The notes below the pieces were generated by a model. It was not told where the DNA came from and searched no databases. It worked only from the letters and a program-made list of their open reading frames with translations. Of a DNA stretch of 64,000 bases, positions 63,971 to 64,000 are shown in pieces. The stretch's first letter is position 1; every line of letters starts with the position of its first letter. Source of the DNA: Lentilactobacillus rapi DSM 19907 = JCM 15042 (GTDB lineage: Bacteria > Bacillota > Bacilli > Lactobacillales > Lactobacillaceae); assembly GCF_001436255.1 (NCBI RefSeq), contig NZ_AZEI01000083.1, forward strand, positions 40,125 to 104,124. The letters run 5' to 3'. The translations under genes were made by a program, and so were the position numbers.

Positions 63971-64000
63971 GTTTTCGGCAGAAAGAAATGTAGGTTTTCG
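63964..64000 (+). repeat. direct repeat at the window edge, possible mobile-element end
   Basis: AATGTAGGTTTTCG occurs twice, 24 bp apart, separated by GCAGAAAGA. The first copy supplies the stop codon of the truncated membrane protein. It could be the terminal region of an insertion sequence that continues past the window. Confidence 0.4.

Overview
The window looks like a chromosomal segment of a low-GC Gram-positive lactic acid bacterium of the family Lactobacillaceae, most likely a heterofermentative plant- or silage-type lineage such as Lentilactobacillus or Levilactobacillus. This rests on strong Shine-Dalgarno sequences with frequent TTG/GTG starts, CcpA-type cre sites, an AraR/XylR/UxuR-style sugar regulon layout, GPH-family sugar symporters, acetate kinase and gluconokinase. 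No rRNA, tRNA, CRISPR array or complete insertion sequence was seen. 

Layout. 1-5 kb: tail of an unidentified protein, two paralogous secreted proteins, a secreted SH3-like surface protein, a small ART-like ORF with a decayed copy beside it. 5-19 kb: MHS transporter, DegV, Fic, DHA2 exporter, a solitary GAPDH preceded by four tandem palindromic elements, a padR-DUF1700-DUF4097 operon, an ABC-F protein with a structured leader, a phosphatase and a ZIP metal transporter. 19-27 kb: arabinose region (AKR, acetyltransferase, araA, araE-like transporter, araR, galM) with AraR-like and cre sites. 27-33 kb: NlpC/P60 hydrolase, a truncated response regulator, a YefM/YoeB module, uppP, ackA and a LacI regulator. 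33-60 kb: a large plant-polysaccharide/hexuronate region. It has two uxaC genes, a putative tagaturonate epimerase, an SGNH esterase, a sugar porter, a ROK regulator, GH43, GH28 and GH30 glycosidases, three GPH symporters (two of them disrupted), gluconokinase, a 2-hydroxyacid dehydrogenase, uxuB and a GntR/FCD regulator. 60-64 kb: MATE exporter, XRE regulator and two membrane proteins, the last cut short near the window edge. 

How the genes fit together. GH28 (oligogalacturonides), GH43 and GH30 (xylan-type oligosaccharides) are cytoplasmic enzymes fed by GPH symporters. Uronic acids would go through UxaC, then the tagaturonate epimerase and UxuB to mannonate; mannonate dehydratase and the KDG steps are not in this window. 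Gluconate would be phosphorylated by the gluconokinase into the phosphoketolase route. Four repeated operator motifs (AraR-like, LacI-type, XylR-like, UxuR-like) partition these genes into regulons, most with cre sites. 

The most unusual content is a dense family (more than 20 copies counting degenerate ones) of about 120-bp nested palindromes in the intergenic regions. Their arms differ between copies but remain complementary within each copy, and one end usually lies at a CDS start or stop. A second item is an HTH-PfkB protein whose catalytic Asp is replaced by Ala, next to a strong double operator.
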